Source: JAHEFT01 sp963766195
GTDB taxonomy: Bacteria; Pseudomonadota; Gammaproteobacteria; Xanthomonadales; SZUA-36
DNA length: 64,000 nt
Assembly (NCBI GenBank): GCA_963766195.1
Contig: CAVXYY010000005.1
Location: 620,001 to 684,000 of the forward strand
Direction of reading: 5' to 3'
Positions 52,309 to 61,127 of the stretch are shown here, one piece after another; positions within the stretch are counted from its first letter, which is position 1, and the number at the start of each line of letters is the position of its first letter. The position numbers were made by a program, and so were the translations under genes. The notes beneath the pieces were generated by a model, which searched no databases, was not told the origin of the DNA, and saw only the letters and a list, made by a program, of their open reading frames with translations.

Positions 52309-53660
52309 TCATAGTCCTTGGTCGGGATTTCCGCATTGTAGTTCGCTTCCTCTTCTCGGCGGCACTTCGAGAACAACTGGTGGTAAGACTCGCCGAAATA
52401 ACGAGGCAGGATTTTACCGGCTTCAAAGGCGTCCAGCGCCTGCATCCAGCGGACGGGAATTTCCACGGTGTATTTGAACTCGGTGCTTTCCGGGGTCATG
52501 GGCCGGGGTTCGCAGCGGTTGCTGATGCCGTGGTGGATACCCGCAAGCACAGCAGCCACGACCAGGTAAGGATTGGCGTCCGCACCGGCGACACGGTGTT
52601 CGAGTCGCCGGTTCGCCGGCGCGGACAAGGGTATGCGCAGGGCAACGCCGCGATGGTTCGGCCCCCAGTCCGGAGAGGCGGGAACAAAGTTACCCGGTGA
52701 ATGGCGGCGGTACGAATTGGCATTGGGCGCAAATACGGCCACGCTTTCGGACATGATTTCACCGAGGCCGCCAATCGCGTAACGAAGCTGATCGGAAAAA
52801 TCTCCGTCTTTGCTTTCCCCGGCAAAAATATTGTTGCCGTCCCGGTCCAGCACGCTGACGTGGATGTGCAGGCCGCTGCCGGCGCTCTCTGCAAACGGCT
52901 TGGCCATGAAAGTAGCCGCCAGCCCATTTTTCGCAGCGGCCGCCTTGACCGCACGTTTCAGCAACACGGCATGGTCGCAGGCCGTGACCGGGTCATCCAC
53001 GTGTTGCAGGTTGATCTCGAATTGCCCGGGCGCAAACTCCGACAGCGCGGCCCCGGCCGGGATGTTCTGTGCATGGCAAAAAGCGTCCAGGTCGGTCAGG
53101 AAATCATCGATCTCGTACAGATCTTCCATCATGGAGTATTGCGAACCGCCCTGGGGCAGGTCGGACCCGGGAATGCGAGGCATCCGGGGCTGGAATCGGC
53201 TACCGTCGTGTTCCACCAGGTAAAATTCCAGCTCCAGGGCCATGACCGGCTTAAGGCCGAGTTCGGAAAGTGGTTGCATGGCCCGGCGCAGAACATTTCT
53301 CGGGTCGTTTTCATGCGGCGAGCCGTCCAGGTCGATCATCTCGAGCAGAACCTGCGCGGTCGGCTGGGATGCCCAGGGTACCGGCGCCAGGCTGCCCGGC
53401 ACAGCCATTGCCTTGACGTCCGGGTCTCCGTCCCTCAGCCCGTTGGGTACCGAGCTGAAGGTACTGCCCAGCGTATCGAGAACCACCGTGGCCGCGCACA
53501 CGTTAACGCCGTTTTTGAAGGCCTTTCCCATATCCTCCAGGCCCACCCGCTTGCCCCGCATGATGCCGTTCATGTCGGTGATCAATGGTTCGATGAAACG
53601 GGTCTCCGGCCAGGCCGCGAGGTAGTCATCCAGTTGTTTTTTCAGATCATCCGTTGTCAT
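52287..53660 (-). CDS. puuA: Gamma-glutamylpolyamine synthetase (PuuA/GlnA-like)
   Basis: The 457-residue protein has the glutamine synthetase fold: an N-terminal beta-Grasp part with DMNGIMRGKRVG, ALELEFYLVE and the ATP-binding KPFAESAGSGLHIHVSV, and NRRLEHRVAGADANPYLVVAAVLAG. PuuA-type members ligate glutamate to putrescine or other amines. It lacks the adenylylation Tyr motif of GlnA. It overlaps the enoyl-CoA hydratase gene by 14 bp and the Ada gene by 22 bp. The amine substrate is not fixed. Confidence 0.88.
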   Translation of the reverse strand: MTTDDLKKQLDDYLAAWPETRFIEPLITDMNGIMRGKRVGLEDMGKAFKNGVNVCAATVVLDTLGSTFSSVPNGLRDGDPDVKAMAVPGSLAPVPWASQPTAQVLLEMIDLDGSPHENDPRNVLRRAMQPLSELGLKPVMALELEFYLVEHDGSRFQPRMPRIPGSDLPQGGSQYSMMEDLYEIDDFLTDLDAFCHAQNIPAGAALSEFAPGQFEINLQHVDDPVTACDHAVLLKRAVKAAAAKNGLAATFMAKPFAESAGSGLHIHVSVLDRDGNNIFAGESKDGDFSDQLRYAIGGLGEIMSESVAVFAPNANSYRRHSPGNFVPASPDWGPNHRGVALRIPLSAPANRRLEHRVAGADANPYLVVAAVLAGIHHGISNRCEPRPMTPESTEFKYTVEIPVRWMQALDAFEAGKILPRYFGESYHQLFSKCRREEEANYNAEIPTKDYEWYLRAV

Positions 53661-54471
53661 GTCGTTTTACCTGGCCGGCTGAACCCACCTGGCTGTCGCG
53701 CCAGCTGATCGCAGCCCTGGCTCCCTCCGTTCGCAGAATTTCGTTGAATTGCCGTGACTCGTCTGTTTCGGTTGTTTCGATCACAACGTCCAGTTCCAGC
53801 GCATGCCTGAGCGCGTCGCGCATCCGGCCTGTCTCGTACGTCGCGTTGATGGCCTGCTTGGTGATGCGGACAGCATGCTGATCATTTCGCGCGATTGCCA
53901 TCGCGACTGCGCGTGCTTCTTCCACCAGGTTTTCAGGTGTTACCACGCGGTTGACCAGGCCCCACTTTTCCGCCTGCTCGGAGCTGATCCGGTCGTTGCC
54001 CGTCAGCAGCATTTCCTTGGCGCGTTTGGGTCCGATCGCGTAAGGCAACAGCATGGCGACAATGCCGCTGCCGAATTTGACTTCCGGTTCTCCGAACCGG
54101 CAACCGGTTGCGGCAATCGTCAAGTCGCAGGCAACGGCCAGTTCCAGCGCTCCTCCGAGGCAAAAAGTATGGACCGCGGCTATGGTCGGCTTCGGGCTGT
54201 CCCAAAAGCTCATGATCAGGTCGAAGTCCCGGGTCAGCTCATCCCTGATGTCGCTGGCTGCATCGTACTCGAGGTCGAAGCCGGCGGAAAACGCCCGGCC
54301 TTCCCCTTTGACCAGGATCACGCGAATCCCGTCATCGGCTTGAGCATGGTCCATGGCCAGTTTCAGCTCCGCGACCATGCGTTTGCTGATGGCGTTGAGT
54401 TTTTCCGGACGGTTTAAAGTAATCCAGGCCAGGGGGCCCTCGGTTTCATACTTGATGGTTTCGAATTTCAT
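53647..54471 (-). CDS. Enoyl-CoA hydratase/isomerase
   Basis: The crotonase fold is clear: FSAGFDLEYDAAS for the first oxyanion-hole residue, HTFCLGGALELAVACDL for the second, and the FGEPEVKFGSG loop with a conserved Glu. One oxyanion motif has HTFCLGG in place of the common xGxxxGGG. The 274-residue length is normal. It hydrates or isomerises an enoyl-CoA. It overlaps puuA by 14 bp and lies 37 bp after the acyl-CoA synthetase gene, suggesting that it works on a CoA intermediate of the same pathway. Confidence 0.9.
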   Translation of the reverse strand: MKFETIKYETEGPLAWITLNRPEKLNAISKRMVAELKLAMDHAQADDGIRVILVKGEGRAFSAGFDLEYDAASDIRDELTRDFDLIMSFWDSPKPTIAAVHTFCLGGALELAVACDLTIAATGCRFGEPEVKFGSGIVAMLLPYAIGPKRAKEMLLTGNDRISSEQAEKWGLVNRVVTPENLVEEARAVAMAIARNDQHAVRITKQAINATYETGRMRDALRHALELDVVIETTETDESRQFNEILRTEGARAAISWRDSQVGSAGQVKRHDNG

Positions 54472-54508
54472 CGGCTTTCCGGGATATGGACCGGTTCAAG
54501 ATACCCTA

Positions 54509-56632
54509 TCATGGCGCAGATTTCGCAGCACGGCCAACCACCAGTGCATCAACCGCGATGCAACCTTCCGGGTGCACGATGACCGGATTGACATCAATTT
54601 CTTCCAGTGAATCGCCGAGGGCTGCCGCCATGATCGAAAACTGCCGTGCGGCCTCACAGAATGCGTCGATGTTGACGGCCGGCCGGTTTCGCAACCCGTC
54701 CAACAGGGGCCGCAGTTTCAGCGAGTCAACCAGCCGCCTTGCGGTCGCACGGCTGAACGGCGGCAAAGCGCAAGCGACGTCGCGAATGGTTTCCACGTTG
54801 ATGCCGCCGAATCCCAGCATGACCAACGGCCCGAACTGTTCATCGCGCACCATACCCAGCACCATCTCGACGCCGCTGGTGTTCAGCATCGGTGAAACCA
54901 TGACACAGGGCCCGAGACGGGCCGACAGGTCCGCATAGGCGGCTTGCAGCCCGGCTTCATCCGCGATGCCGAGCTTGACCCCGCCACGGTCGGTTTTATG
55001 CAGTATTCCGGCTTCGGCTGTCTTGAGAACGACCGGGTAACCCAGCTCGGCTGCCGCCTGCGAGGCTTCGGTCGCGCTGCTGGCCAGCCGTGCGCTGTTG
55101 ATCGGAAAGCCGAATTCACGCAGCATATTGCCGGCTTCGAATTCTTCCAGGGTTTTACCTTCGGCGAGCCTGGAACGCCAGTGGCTTAAATCTTGCGCCG
55201 GGGGCTGCGGCAATTGCGCATTCAGTGTCTCCGCCTTCCGCTCGTTGAAGTCACGCCAATCGGTCAGGCAACGCACCCCGGCCAGGAAAGAGCGCAGGCC
55301 GTCGAGCACCGGGAAGCCTTCACGGGTCACCCGCACGGCCGCTGCATCTGTGCCGCTGCCCTGGCGATTGGAGACCAGGAAAACCGGTTTGCCGGAAGCC
55401 CCGTGGCCAGTGCGCATGTAATCAAAGTACTCCTCGCACAAAGCGCCGTTTGGAGCCCGGTCGTGCACTACCGCACCCAAAGCCGCGTTGGGGTCCGACA
55501 TCAGGGCGGCCAGGCACTGCTCCATGATTTTATTTGCGCCCGGCCCGCCAGCGCCCCAGGCATCCAGCGGGTTCACTGGCGGCAGGCCGGGGTCGAGCAG
55601 GGATTTCAGCCGGCTCTCCGTTGGCGGTTCAATCCGGGCCAGCGGGACGCCCATGTCTTCTGCAAGGTCGATCAGTAACTGCCGTTCCCCGCCGGAATCA
55701 TGAATGCTGACCAGGCCTCCGGGCGCGACCGTGTGCGGCTGGGCAAACATGATCAGGGTCGTGGCCAACTCGTCCATGTCTTTTACCCGTTGCACGCCGT
55801 AACGGTCGAACAGGGCCTGGTATGCATCGTCGCGGCCGGTTATGGCGCCGGAATGCGACACGGCCAGGCGCGCCGAAAATTCCGTGCGCCCCACTTTGAG
55901 GACGACAACGGGAATCCCCTTGTCACTGGCTTTCCGGAAAGCCTGGCGCATGCCTTCCGGGTTTCTGGCGGTTTCCATGAACAGGCCGATCACACGTGTT
56001 TCGGGCTGTTCGAGAGCAAAGTCCATGTACTGGTCCATGCTGACACACAGTTCCTGGCCAGGAGAAACCGCCAGGTTGAAATCGATACGCTCTTCACAAT
56101 CGATGATTCCGGACATTCCGGAGCCGGAATGGCTGATCAGTGTCACGTTCCCGCCGCGCACATGGTTTTCCCGGGTGTCGAAACCGCAGACCCACACACC
56201 GTCGGAAAAATTATAGAACCCCATACCGTTGGCGCCGCAGACGACCAGGCCGGAGGCTTCAATTTTGGCTGAAATCCGGTCGCGAAGCAGGGGAGGGTGG
56301 TCGTTTTTCAACACCAGGCTGGACATCATCGTGGCGGCCCTGGCGCCGTGCGCAATGGTATCGTCCAGGGCTGCCTCGATGCGGCTGTCGCCGACCGTCA
56401 GGACCACGTGGTCCACTGTTTCCGGCAATGATGCCAGGTCGGGAAAACAGGGTAGGCCAAGCACCGAGTCATAACCCGGGTTTACCGCGTAGAGCCTGCC
56501 CGGGAATTTTCCGGTCAGCAGATTCTCGACCGTTCTGCGGCCGACCGAGCCGGGACGTTCGCTGGCGCCGATGACCGCGATGGACTCGGGTCGGAGCAGG
56601 GGGTCGAGGGGGTGTGTCTTGCTGTCGCTCAT
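54509..56632 (-). CDS. NDP-forming acyl-CoA synthetase (acetate-CoA ligase family)
   Basis: The fused protein of 707 residues has a CoA-binding Rossmann part (SIAVIGASERPGSVGRRTVENLL, about residues 13-36), the catalytic His loop LAVSHSGAITGRDDAY (about 245), and a C-terminal ATP-grasp domain with YPVVLKTAEAGILHKTDRGGVKLG. This family forms acyl-CoA from a carboxylate with ATP or GTP to NDP plus phosphate. The substrate is unknown. A REP element lies upstream and the hydratase gene downstream. Confidence 0.92.
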   Translation of the reverse strand: MSDSKTHPLDPLLRPESIAVIGASERPGSVGRRTVENLLTGKFPGRLYAVNPGYDSVLGLPCFPDLASLPETVDHVVLTVGDSRIEAALDDTIAHGARAATMMSSLVLKNDHPPLLRDRISAKIEASGLVVCGANGMGFYNFSDGVWVCGFDTRENHVRGGNVTLISHSGSGMSGIIDCEERIDFNLAVSPGQELCVSMDQYMDFALEQPETRVIGLFMETARNPEGMRQAFRKASDKGIPVVVLKVGRTEFSARLAVSHSGAITGRDDAYQALFDRYGVQRVKDMDELATTLIMFAQPHTVAPGGLVSIHDSGGERQLLIDLAEDMGVPLARIEPPTESRLKSLLDPGLPPVNPLDAWGAGGPGANKIMEQCLAALMSDPNAALGAVVHDRAPNGALCEEYFDYMRTGHGASGKPVFLVSNRQGSGTDAAAVRVTREGFPVLDGLRSFLAGVRCLTDWRDFNERKAETLNAQLPQPPAQDLSHWRSRLAEGKTLEEFEAGNMLREFGFPINSARLASSATEASQAAAELGYPVVLKTAEAGILHKTDRGGVKLGIADEAGLQAAYADLSARLGPCVMVSPMLNTSGVEMVLGMVRDEQFGPLVMLGFGGINVETIRDVACALPPFSRATARRLVDSLKLRPLLDGLRNRPAVNIDAFCEAARQFSIMAAALGDSLEEIDVNPVIVHPEGCIAVDALVVGRAAKSAP

Positions 56633-56641
56633 AAATTCATC

Positions 56642-56710
56642 GTAGGAGCGGATTCATCCGCGAAATCATGCCATTAAAAAGAAATAATTCGCGGATGAAT
56701 CCGCTCCTAC
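56642..56710. repeat. REPIN, family A, within the catabolic run (copy 9)
   Basis: GTAGGAGCGGATTCATCCGC at the left and GCGGATGAATCCGCTCCTAC at the right, with an AT-rich centre. It fills the 85-bp gap between the GcvT-like and acyl-CoA synthetase genes, the only long gap inside the run. Confidence 0.9.
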
Positions 56711-56717
56711 GCAAATT

Positions 56718-57923
56718 CTAGAAATCAGCAGGTGGTGTCTGGCGCTTGCGCGGCGGATCCCAGAACACGTCCTTGACGACTCGGGCGGGCGCCATCACCC
56801 GGCTCCATTTCAGTTCACGCTGGTAGTAAATTTCCACCAGGAACTCCTCACCCGGTTTGCCCAGCGGGGCATCCAGCGAAGCCAGTGCAATACTGGCCTT
56901 GGCCGAGGGCGACCACATGGCGGAAGTTACCGTCCCGGCGTATTTCTTGTCCCTGGTGTAGACATAGGACTGGCTCGCAGGTTTGTTGCCGTCGATGTCG
57001 AGTTTCACCAGGTGGTAGCGCGAACCCTTCATTTTCTCTTCCAGTAAAGCCTGGCGGCCATTGAATACGCCCTTCTCAAAACTTACCAGCCAATCCAGAC
57101 CAAGCTCGAAGGGTGAGCGTGTGTGGGTGGGCCGCACAGCTTCCGCCGCGGGCAGAAAGTCCGCGCCGGCCAGGATGAAACCGGCTTCGATACGCAGCAG
57201 TTCCAGCGCATTGCTGCCCATGGCCCGGATGCCGCGCAATTCACCGGCGGCGAACAGGCGGTCCCACAGCACTTCGGCGTGTTCGGGGTCGATCCATAGT
57301 TCGTAGCCCAGGTCACCGGTAAATCCGGTACGCGAAACCATCAATTCGGTGCCTTCAAACTGGAAGTAGGTCAGGCCAAACGGGGTCAGATTTTCAATTC
57401 CTGTCAGTCCCATGTCTTTGAGGACCGCGCAACTGGTTGGGCCCTGCAGGGCAAGGCCGGCCACGTCGTGGGTGTCCTCGACAACGCTGACGTCAAAGCC
57501 CAGGGTGTTGGTCAGGAACCAGTCGATCTGGTGCTCCTGCGAGCAGACCCGGTACACGCCTTCTTTCAGGTGAAAGATCGTGCCGTCATCGATGACGCGG
57601 CCCTGTTCATTGCACCAGACACTGTAGCCCACCCGCCCCGGCTTGATCTTGCTGACGTCGCGGGTCATCAGGCGATTGAGGTAAGGCATGGCGTCAGGCC
57701 CGGTCACCAGGTGTTTGATCATCGGCGTGATGTCGAATACGCCGCAGGCATTGCGGCCGGCGAAGTACTCCATCGATTCGGACCAGTATGCCGGTACGGA
57801 AAGATAATCGGCCCAGCGGCTCCATTCCTTCATCTGGTTGTGTTCTTTCTGCCGCGAATGGAACGGGCTGGGGTAAACGGCGTTCTGGTAGTGGTTCCGT
57901 TTGCTTACGTCTACTGTTCTCAT
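56718..57923 (-). CDS. GcvT-like aminomethyltransferase family protein (THF-dependent demethylase)
   Basis: The 401-residue protein has the GcvT folate fold: VFDITPMIKHLVTGPDAMPYL, the catalytic-Asp segment QGRVIDDGTIFHL, and SRTGFTGDLGYELWIDPEHAEVLW. Such proteins move one-carbon units from methylated amines or related compounds to tetrahydrofolate. It is not GcvT of the glycine cleavage system, whose genes are absent. The ATG at 57923 was chosen since the longer frame overlaps the upstream flavoprotein gene. The substrate is unknown. Confidence 0.85.
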   Translation of the reverse strand: MRTVDVSKRNHYQNAVYPSPFHSRQKEHNQMKEWSRWADYLSVPAYWSESMEYFAGRNACGVFDITPMIKHLVTGPDAMPYLNRLMTRDVSKIKPGRVGYSVWCNEQGRVIDDGTIFHLKEGVYRVCSQEHQIDWFLTNTLGFDVSVVEDTHDVAGLALQGPTSCAVLKDMGLTGIENLTPFGLTYFQFEGTELMVSRTGFTGDLGYELWIDPEHAEVLWDRLFAAGELRGIRAMGSNALELLRIEAGFILAGADFLPAAEAVRPTHTRSPFELGLDWLVSFEKGVFNGRQALLEEKMKGSRYHLVKLDIDGNKPASQSYVYTRDKKYAGTVTSAMWSPSAKASIALASLDAPLGKPGEEFLVEIYYQRELKWSRVMAPARVVKDVFWDPPRKRQTPPADF

Positions 57924-57942
57924 AGTCTTGTCCCGATCCTCG

Positions 57943-59493
57943 TTATTTACCCAATACGACATTTGCCGCATTTCTGCCGGCACTGCCCATCACGCCACCC
58001 CCCGGGTGGCAGCCAGCGCCGCAAAAGTAAAGGCCGTCTACCGGCGTCTTGTACTGCGCTGATTTGGGTACGGGGCGCAGCATCAGGAACTGGTCCAGTG
58101 ACAATTCGCCATGGTGCCAGTGCCCGCCCGTCATGCGGAATTCGCGCTGCAGGTCTTCCGGGGTCAGCAGTTCGGTGGCTACGGTTTTCTCGCGGATATC
58201 CGGCGCATAGGTCTCGAGCACATCAAACACGGCTGCGGTAAAAGCCGCCTTGCCTTCACTCCAGCCGGCGCCAAGGTTCCTCGGCGCGTATTGCACAATG
58301 GCCGACAGCACGTGTTTTCCATCGGGCGCGAGGCTGCGGTCATGGATGCTCGGGATGGTGATTTCCGCAACCGGTTTAACCGAGTATTCGCCGTACTTGC
58401 AGTGATTGAAAGCGAGTTCCACGTATTCCACCGTCGGGGCGATAAGCAGCCGTTCGCCGAGCTGAGCCTGGCCCAGGCCGCGAAAATCAGGCAGTCCGTC
58501 CAGCGCCAGGTGCAGCTTGGCCGCGTTGCCGTTCGAGCGGACGTTATGGATCCTGCGGGCAAAGTCGGCTTCCACGTACCGCGATCCGAGCAGATCCAGG
58601 ATGGTTGTTTTGGGGTCGGCGTTTGAAACCACGGTCGACGCAGCCAGCTGCTCGCCGTTCGCCAGTTCAACACCGGACACCTGCATGCCGTCCATCAGTA
58701 TCCTGCTGACCGGGCTGCCGGTGCGGATCTCCGCGCCTGCCTTTTTTGCCGCGGTCGCCAGTGCTTCGGTCACTGCGCCCATGCCGCCTGCCGGAATGGA
58801 CATGGCGCCCGCGGGGCCGGCGTTGTTTCCGCTCATCCGGTGCAACGCGGTAAAGACGCTGTTGTTGGAGCGGGGCCCGGAAAATGTTCCGAGCACGGCA
58901 TCCAGGCTGAGCGCGCCTTTCAGCAGGGGGTTGTCAAAGTTTTCTTTCAGGATGTCGTAAATATTGATGCCGGCGATGCGCAAAAATTCGCGCATGTCGT
59001 CCCGGCCCAGCATGCGGATTTTCAACGCCAGCTTGCCCAGCGTCATCAAGTCTCCGCGCTCCTGGGTGATGCGGGGCGGCACCTGGTTGTGCAGCCCGCC
59101 GATGACCGCTGCAAACTTCGACATGAAGCGCCGGTATTCCCGGTAGGCAGCCTTGTCCTCGTTCGAAAGGCCTGCGCCTTCTATGCCATCGGCCCTGATC
59201 GTGATGTGGTTGCCATCCGCGGCCAGCGCGATCGTGTCCAGGCCGGATTTTGCGATCGACAGGCCATTGGAAGACAGCGAGAGCTCCTTGCTGATGCTGT
59301 CATCCAGCAGGTTCAGCAGGTGTGCGCATGAGGCCTTGTACCCGGGTGCAAATTCGCGCGTTGCGGCCGCGCCGCCGACCCGGTCCGCCGCTTCCAGAAC
59401 AGTGACTTTCTTTCCTGCCTTTGCAAGGTAAGCGGCACATACGAGGCCGTTGTGGCCACCGCCAATGATGACGACATGATTGGAATTAGTCAT
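57943..59493 (-). CDS. FAD-dependent amine-oxidase/phytoene-dehydrogenase-like oxidoreductase, PYROXD2-like (copy 2)
   Basis: The FAD-binding start VVIIGGGHNGLVCAAYLAKAGKKVTVLEA and the end GLYFCGAGCHPGGGVMGSAGRNAANVVLG match the PYROXD2-like branch of the phytoene-dehydrogenase superfamily, with the ELSLDQFLMLRPVP motif before it. It is about 516 residues. It overlaps the upstream copy by 8 bp and precedes the GcvT-like gene by 19 bp. It likely oxidises a C-N or C-C bond in the pathway substrate; no electron acceptor is visible. Confidence 0.85.
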   Translation of the reverse strand: MTNSNHVVIIGGGHNGLVCAAYLAKAGKKVTVLEAADRVGGAAATREFAPGYKASCAHLLNLLDDSISKELSLSSNGLSIAKSGLDTIALAADGNHITIRADGIEGAGLSNEDKAAYREYRRFMSKFAAVIGGLHNQVPPRITQERGDLMTLGKLALKIRMLGRDDMREFLRIAGINIYDILKENFDNPLLKGALSLDAVLGTFSGPRSNNSVFTALHRMSGNNAGPAGAMSIPAGGMGAVTEALATAAKKAGAEIRTGSPVSRILMDGMQVSGVELANGEQLAASTVVSNADPKTTILDLLGSRYVEADFARRIHNVRSNGNAAKLHLALDGLPDFRGLGQAQLGERLLIAPTVEYVELAFNHCKYGEYSVKPVAEITIPSIHDRSLAPDGKHVLSAIVQYAPRNLGAGWSEGKAAFTAAVFDVLETYAPDIREKTVATELLTPEDLQREFRMTGGHWHHGELSLDQFLMLRPVPKSAQYKTPVDGLYFCGAGCHPGGGVMGSAGRNAANVVLGK

Positions 59494-61108
59494 CGAGCCA
59501 GCCCTCCGGAACCGTATTGGTTTTTTTCAGATCACCCAGGATTTCGCGGGCTGCGTTGGCACCCGGCGCAGCCATGATGCCGCCGCCCGGGTGGTTGGAC
59601 GAGCCGCACAGGTACATGCCTTTCACCGGGCCCCGGTACTGGGCAAAACCCGGGATGGGGCGGTTGAACATCAACTGGTCCATGGTCAGTTCGCCCTGGA
59701 AAATATTGCCCTCGGTCAGACCAACTTCATCTTCCAGTTCGCGCGGAGTGCGGATTTCCATGTGCAGGATCAGGTCCTTGAAGCCCGGGGCGTACTCTTC
59801 GATCTGGTTGACCACGGTCTGACCGAATTGCTGAACCTGTTCATCGGTCCAGTCCTTGCCGTTCACTTTCGGCGGCACGTACTGTACGAATACCGACATG
59901 AAATATTTGCCGGGTGGTGTCATCGTCGGATCGGTCAACGACGGAATCAGCATGTCGATGTACGGGTCCTGCGACCAGATGCCGTTCTTCCAGTCATCGT
60001 AAGCGCGTTCCAGCCGTTCGGTTGAGTCGATCAGGTGCATGTCGGTCCGGTACAGTTCCTTGTTGCCTCTCAGCGCCACGAAATCCGGCAGACCATCCAG
60101 TGCGATATTCACCTTGCCGGAGGATCCGCGAATCTTGAAATTCCTCACTTTCTTCAGGAAACCGGCGTCCAGGTCTTTCGGATCCATGCACTCGAGGAAT
60201 GTGCGTGGCAGGGTCATGTTGGAAACCACCACGTCCGCGTAATATTCGTTGCCGTTTTCCAGCGCGACGCCTGTCGCCCGGCCGTTTTTGACGATGATCT
60301 GGTCGACGCCTGAACCGGTAAGGGTTTCGCCGCCATGGTCGATAAAACAGGCGTTCATGGCGTCGGCAACGGCGCCCGTACCGCCGCGGGCGAAACCCCA
60401 GGCGCCCATGCTGCCGTCCACATCGCCCATTGCGTGGTGCAACAGTACATAGGCGGTACCGGGAGACATAACGCCCAGTGCCGAGCCGATGATGCCGCTG
60501 CCGGAATGGGAGGCCCGCACCAGCGGGTTTTCGAAATATTCCTTCAGAAAGTCAGCGATGCTCATCGTGTAAAAACGCATGGTGTCGTAAATCAGGTCTT
60601 CACCCAGCTTCATCGCTTCTTTGCCCAGGTGCAGCATTTCCAGCAGGTCACGGACCTTGAACGAGGTCGGATCAGGCGGGGTGCGCAAAAGGAACTGCCG
60701 GATGAAGCGGCACTGGCGCATGATATCGCGGTCATAACGCACCGTGGCGTCGGCATCCCGTTGGCTGTGACGGGCCACTTCCCGGCGGGAAATATCCGGG
60801 TCGACATAGTTGGCAATATAGTCTCCATTCTGGGACATGGTTACGCTGCCGCCATAAGGCACCACCTGCAGGCCATACCTGGCCAGGTTCAGGCTCCGGT
60901 AGACTTCGGGGCGAAGCAGGCTGCACACGTAGGAGCAATTGGAGTACTTCCAGTCCTTTTTGTACACCGGGAGGCTGGTCGTGGCGCCGCCAATGTATTC
61001 GTTTTTCTCCACCATCAGGGTGCTTAACCCTGCCTTGGCGAGGTAGGCGGCATTGGTCAGGCCGTTATGGCCTGCACCGATGACAATCGCATCATATTTT
61101 TTTGTCAC
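59486..61108 (-). CDS. FAD-dependent oxidoreductase, PYROXD2-like (copy 1)
   Basis: The protein begins YDAIVIGAGHNGLTNAAYLAKAGLSTLMVEK (FAD dinucleotide-binding) and ends MYLCGSSNHPGGGIMAAPGANAAREILG. Both termini match the downstream copy (GEL-DQ-PIP region and HPGGG motif), so the two are diverged paralogues that could form a heterodimer. Length 540. It follows the aminotransferase gene with a gap of about 277 bp that contains a structured element. Confidence 0.85.
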   Translation of the reverse strand: MTKKYDAIVIGAGHNGLTNAAYLAKAGLSTLMVEKNEYIGGATTSLPVYKKDWKYSNCSYVCSLLRPEVYRSLNLARYGLQVVPYGGSVTMSQNGDYIANYVDPDISRREVARHSQRDADATVRYDRDIMRQCRFIRQFLLRTPPDPTSFKVRDLLEMLHLGKEAMKLGEDLIYDTMRFYTMSIADFLKEYFENPLVRASHSGSGIIGSALGVMSPGTAYVLLHHAMGDVDGSMGAWGFARGGTGAVADAMNACFIDHGGETLTGSGVDQIIVKNGRATGVALENGNEYYADVVVSNMTLPRTFLECMDPKDLDAGFLKKVRNFKIRGSSGKVNIALDGLPDFVALRGNKELYRTDMHLIDSTERLERAYDDWKNGIWSQDPYIDMLIPSLTDPTMTPPGKYFMSVFVQYVPPKVNGKDWTDEQVQQFGQTVVNQIEEYAPGFKDLILHMEIRTPRELEDEVGLTEGNIFQGELTMDQLMFNRPIPGFAQYRGPVKGMYLCGSSNHPGGGIMAAPGANAAREILGDLKKTNTVPEGWLDD

Positions 61109-61127
61109 GGTTGTTACTCCGTATTAA

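Noticed and set aside
52701..53708. 335-codon plus-strand frame opposite puuA
   Set aside because: Antisense shadow of a conserved glutamine-synthetase-family gene; no motif of its own.
56718..57923. Identification of the GcvT-like gene as DmdA (DMSP demethylase)
   Set aside because: The sequence shares the GcvT fold, but its N-terminus and surrounding residues do not resemble DmdA as I know it; only the pathway analogy is kept.
56718..57923. Glycine cleavage system T-protein
   Set aside because: No gcvH or gcvP is nearby and the neighbours are CoA and flavin enzymes.
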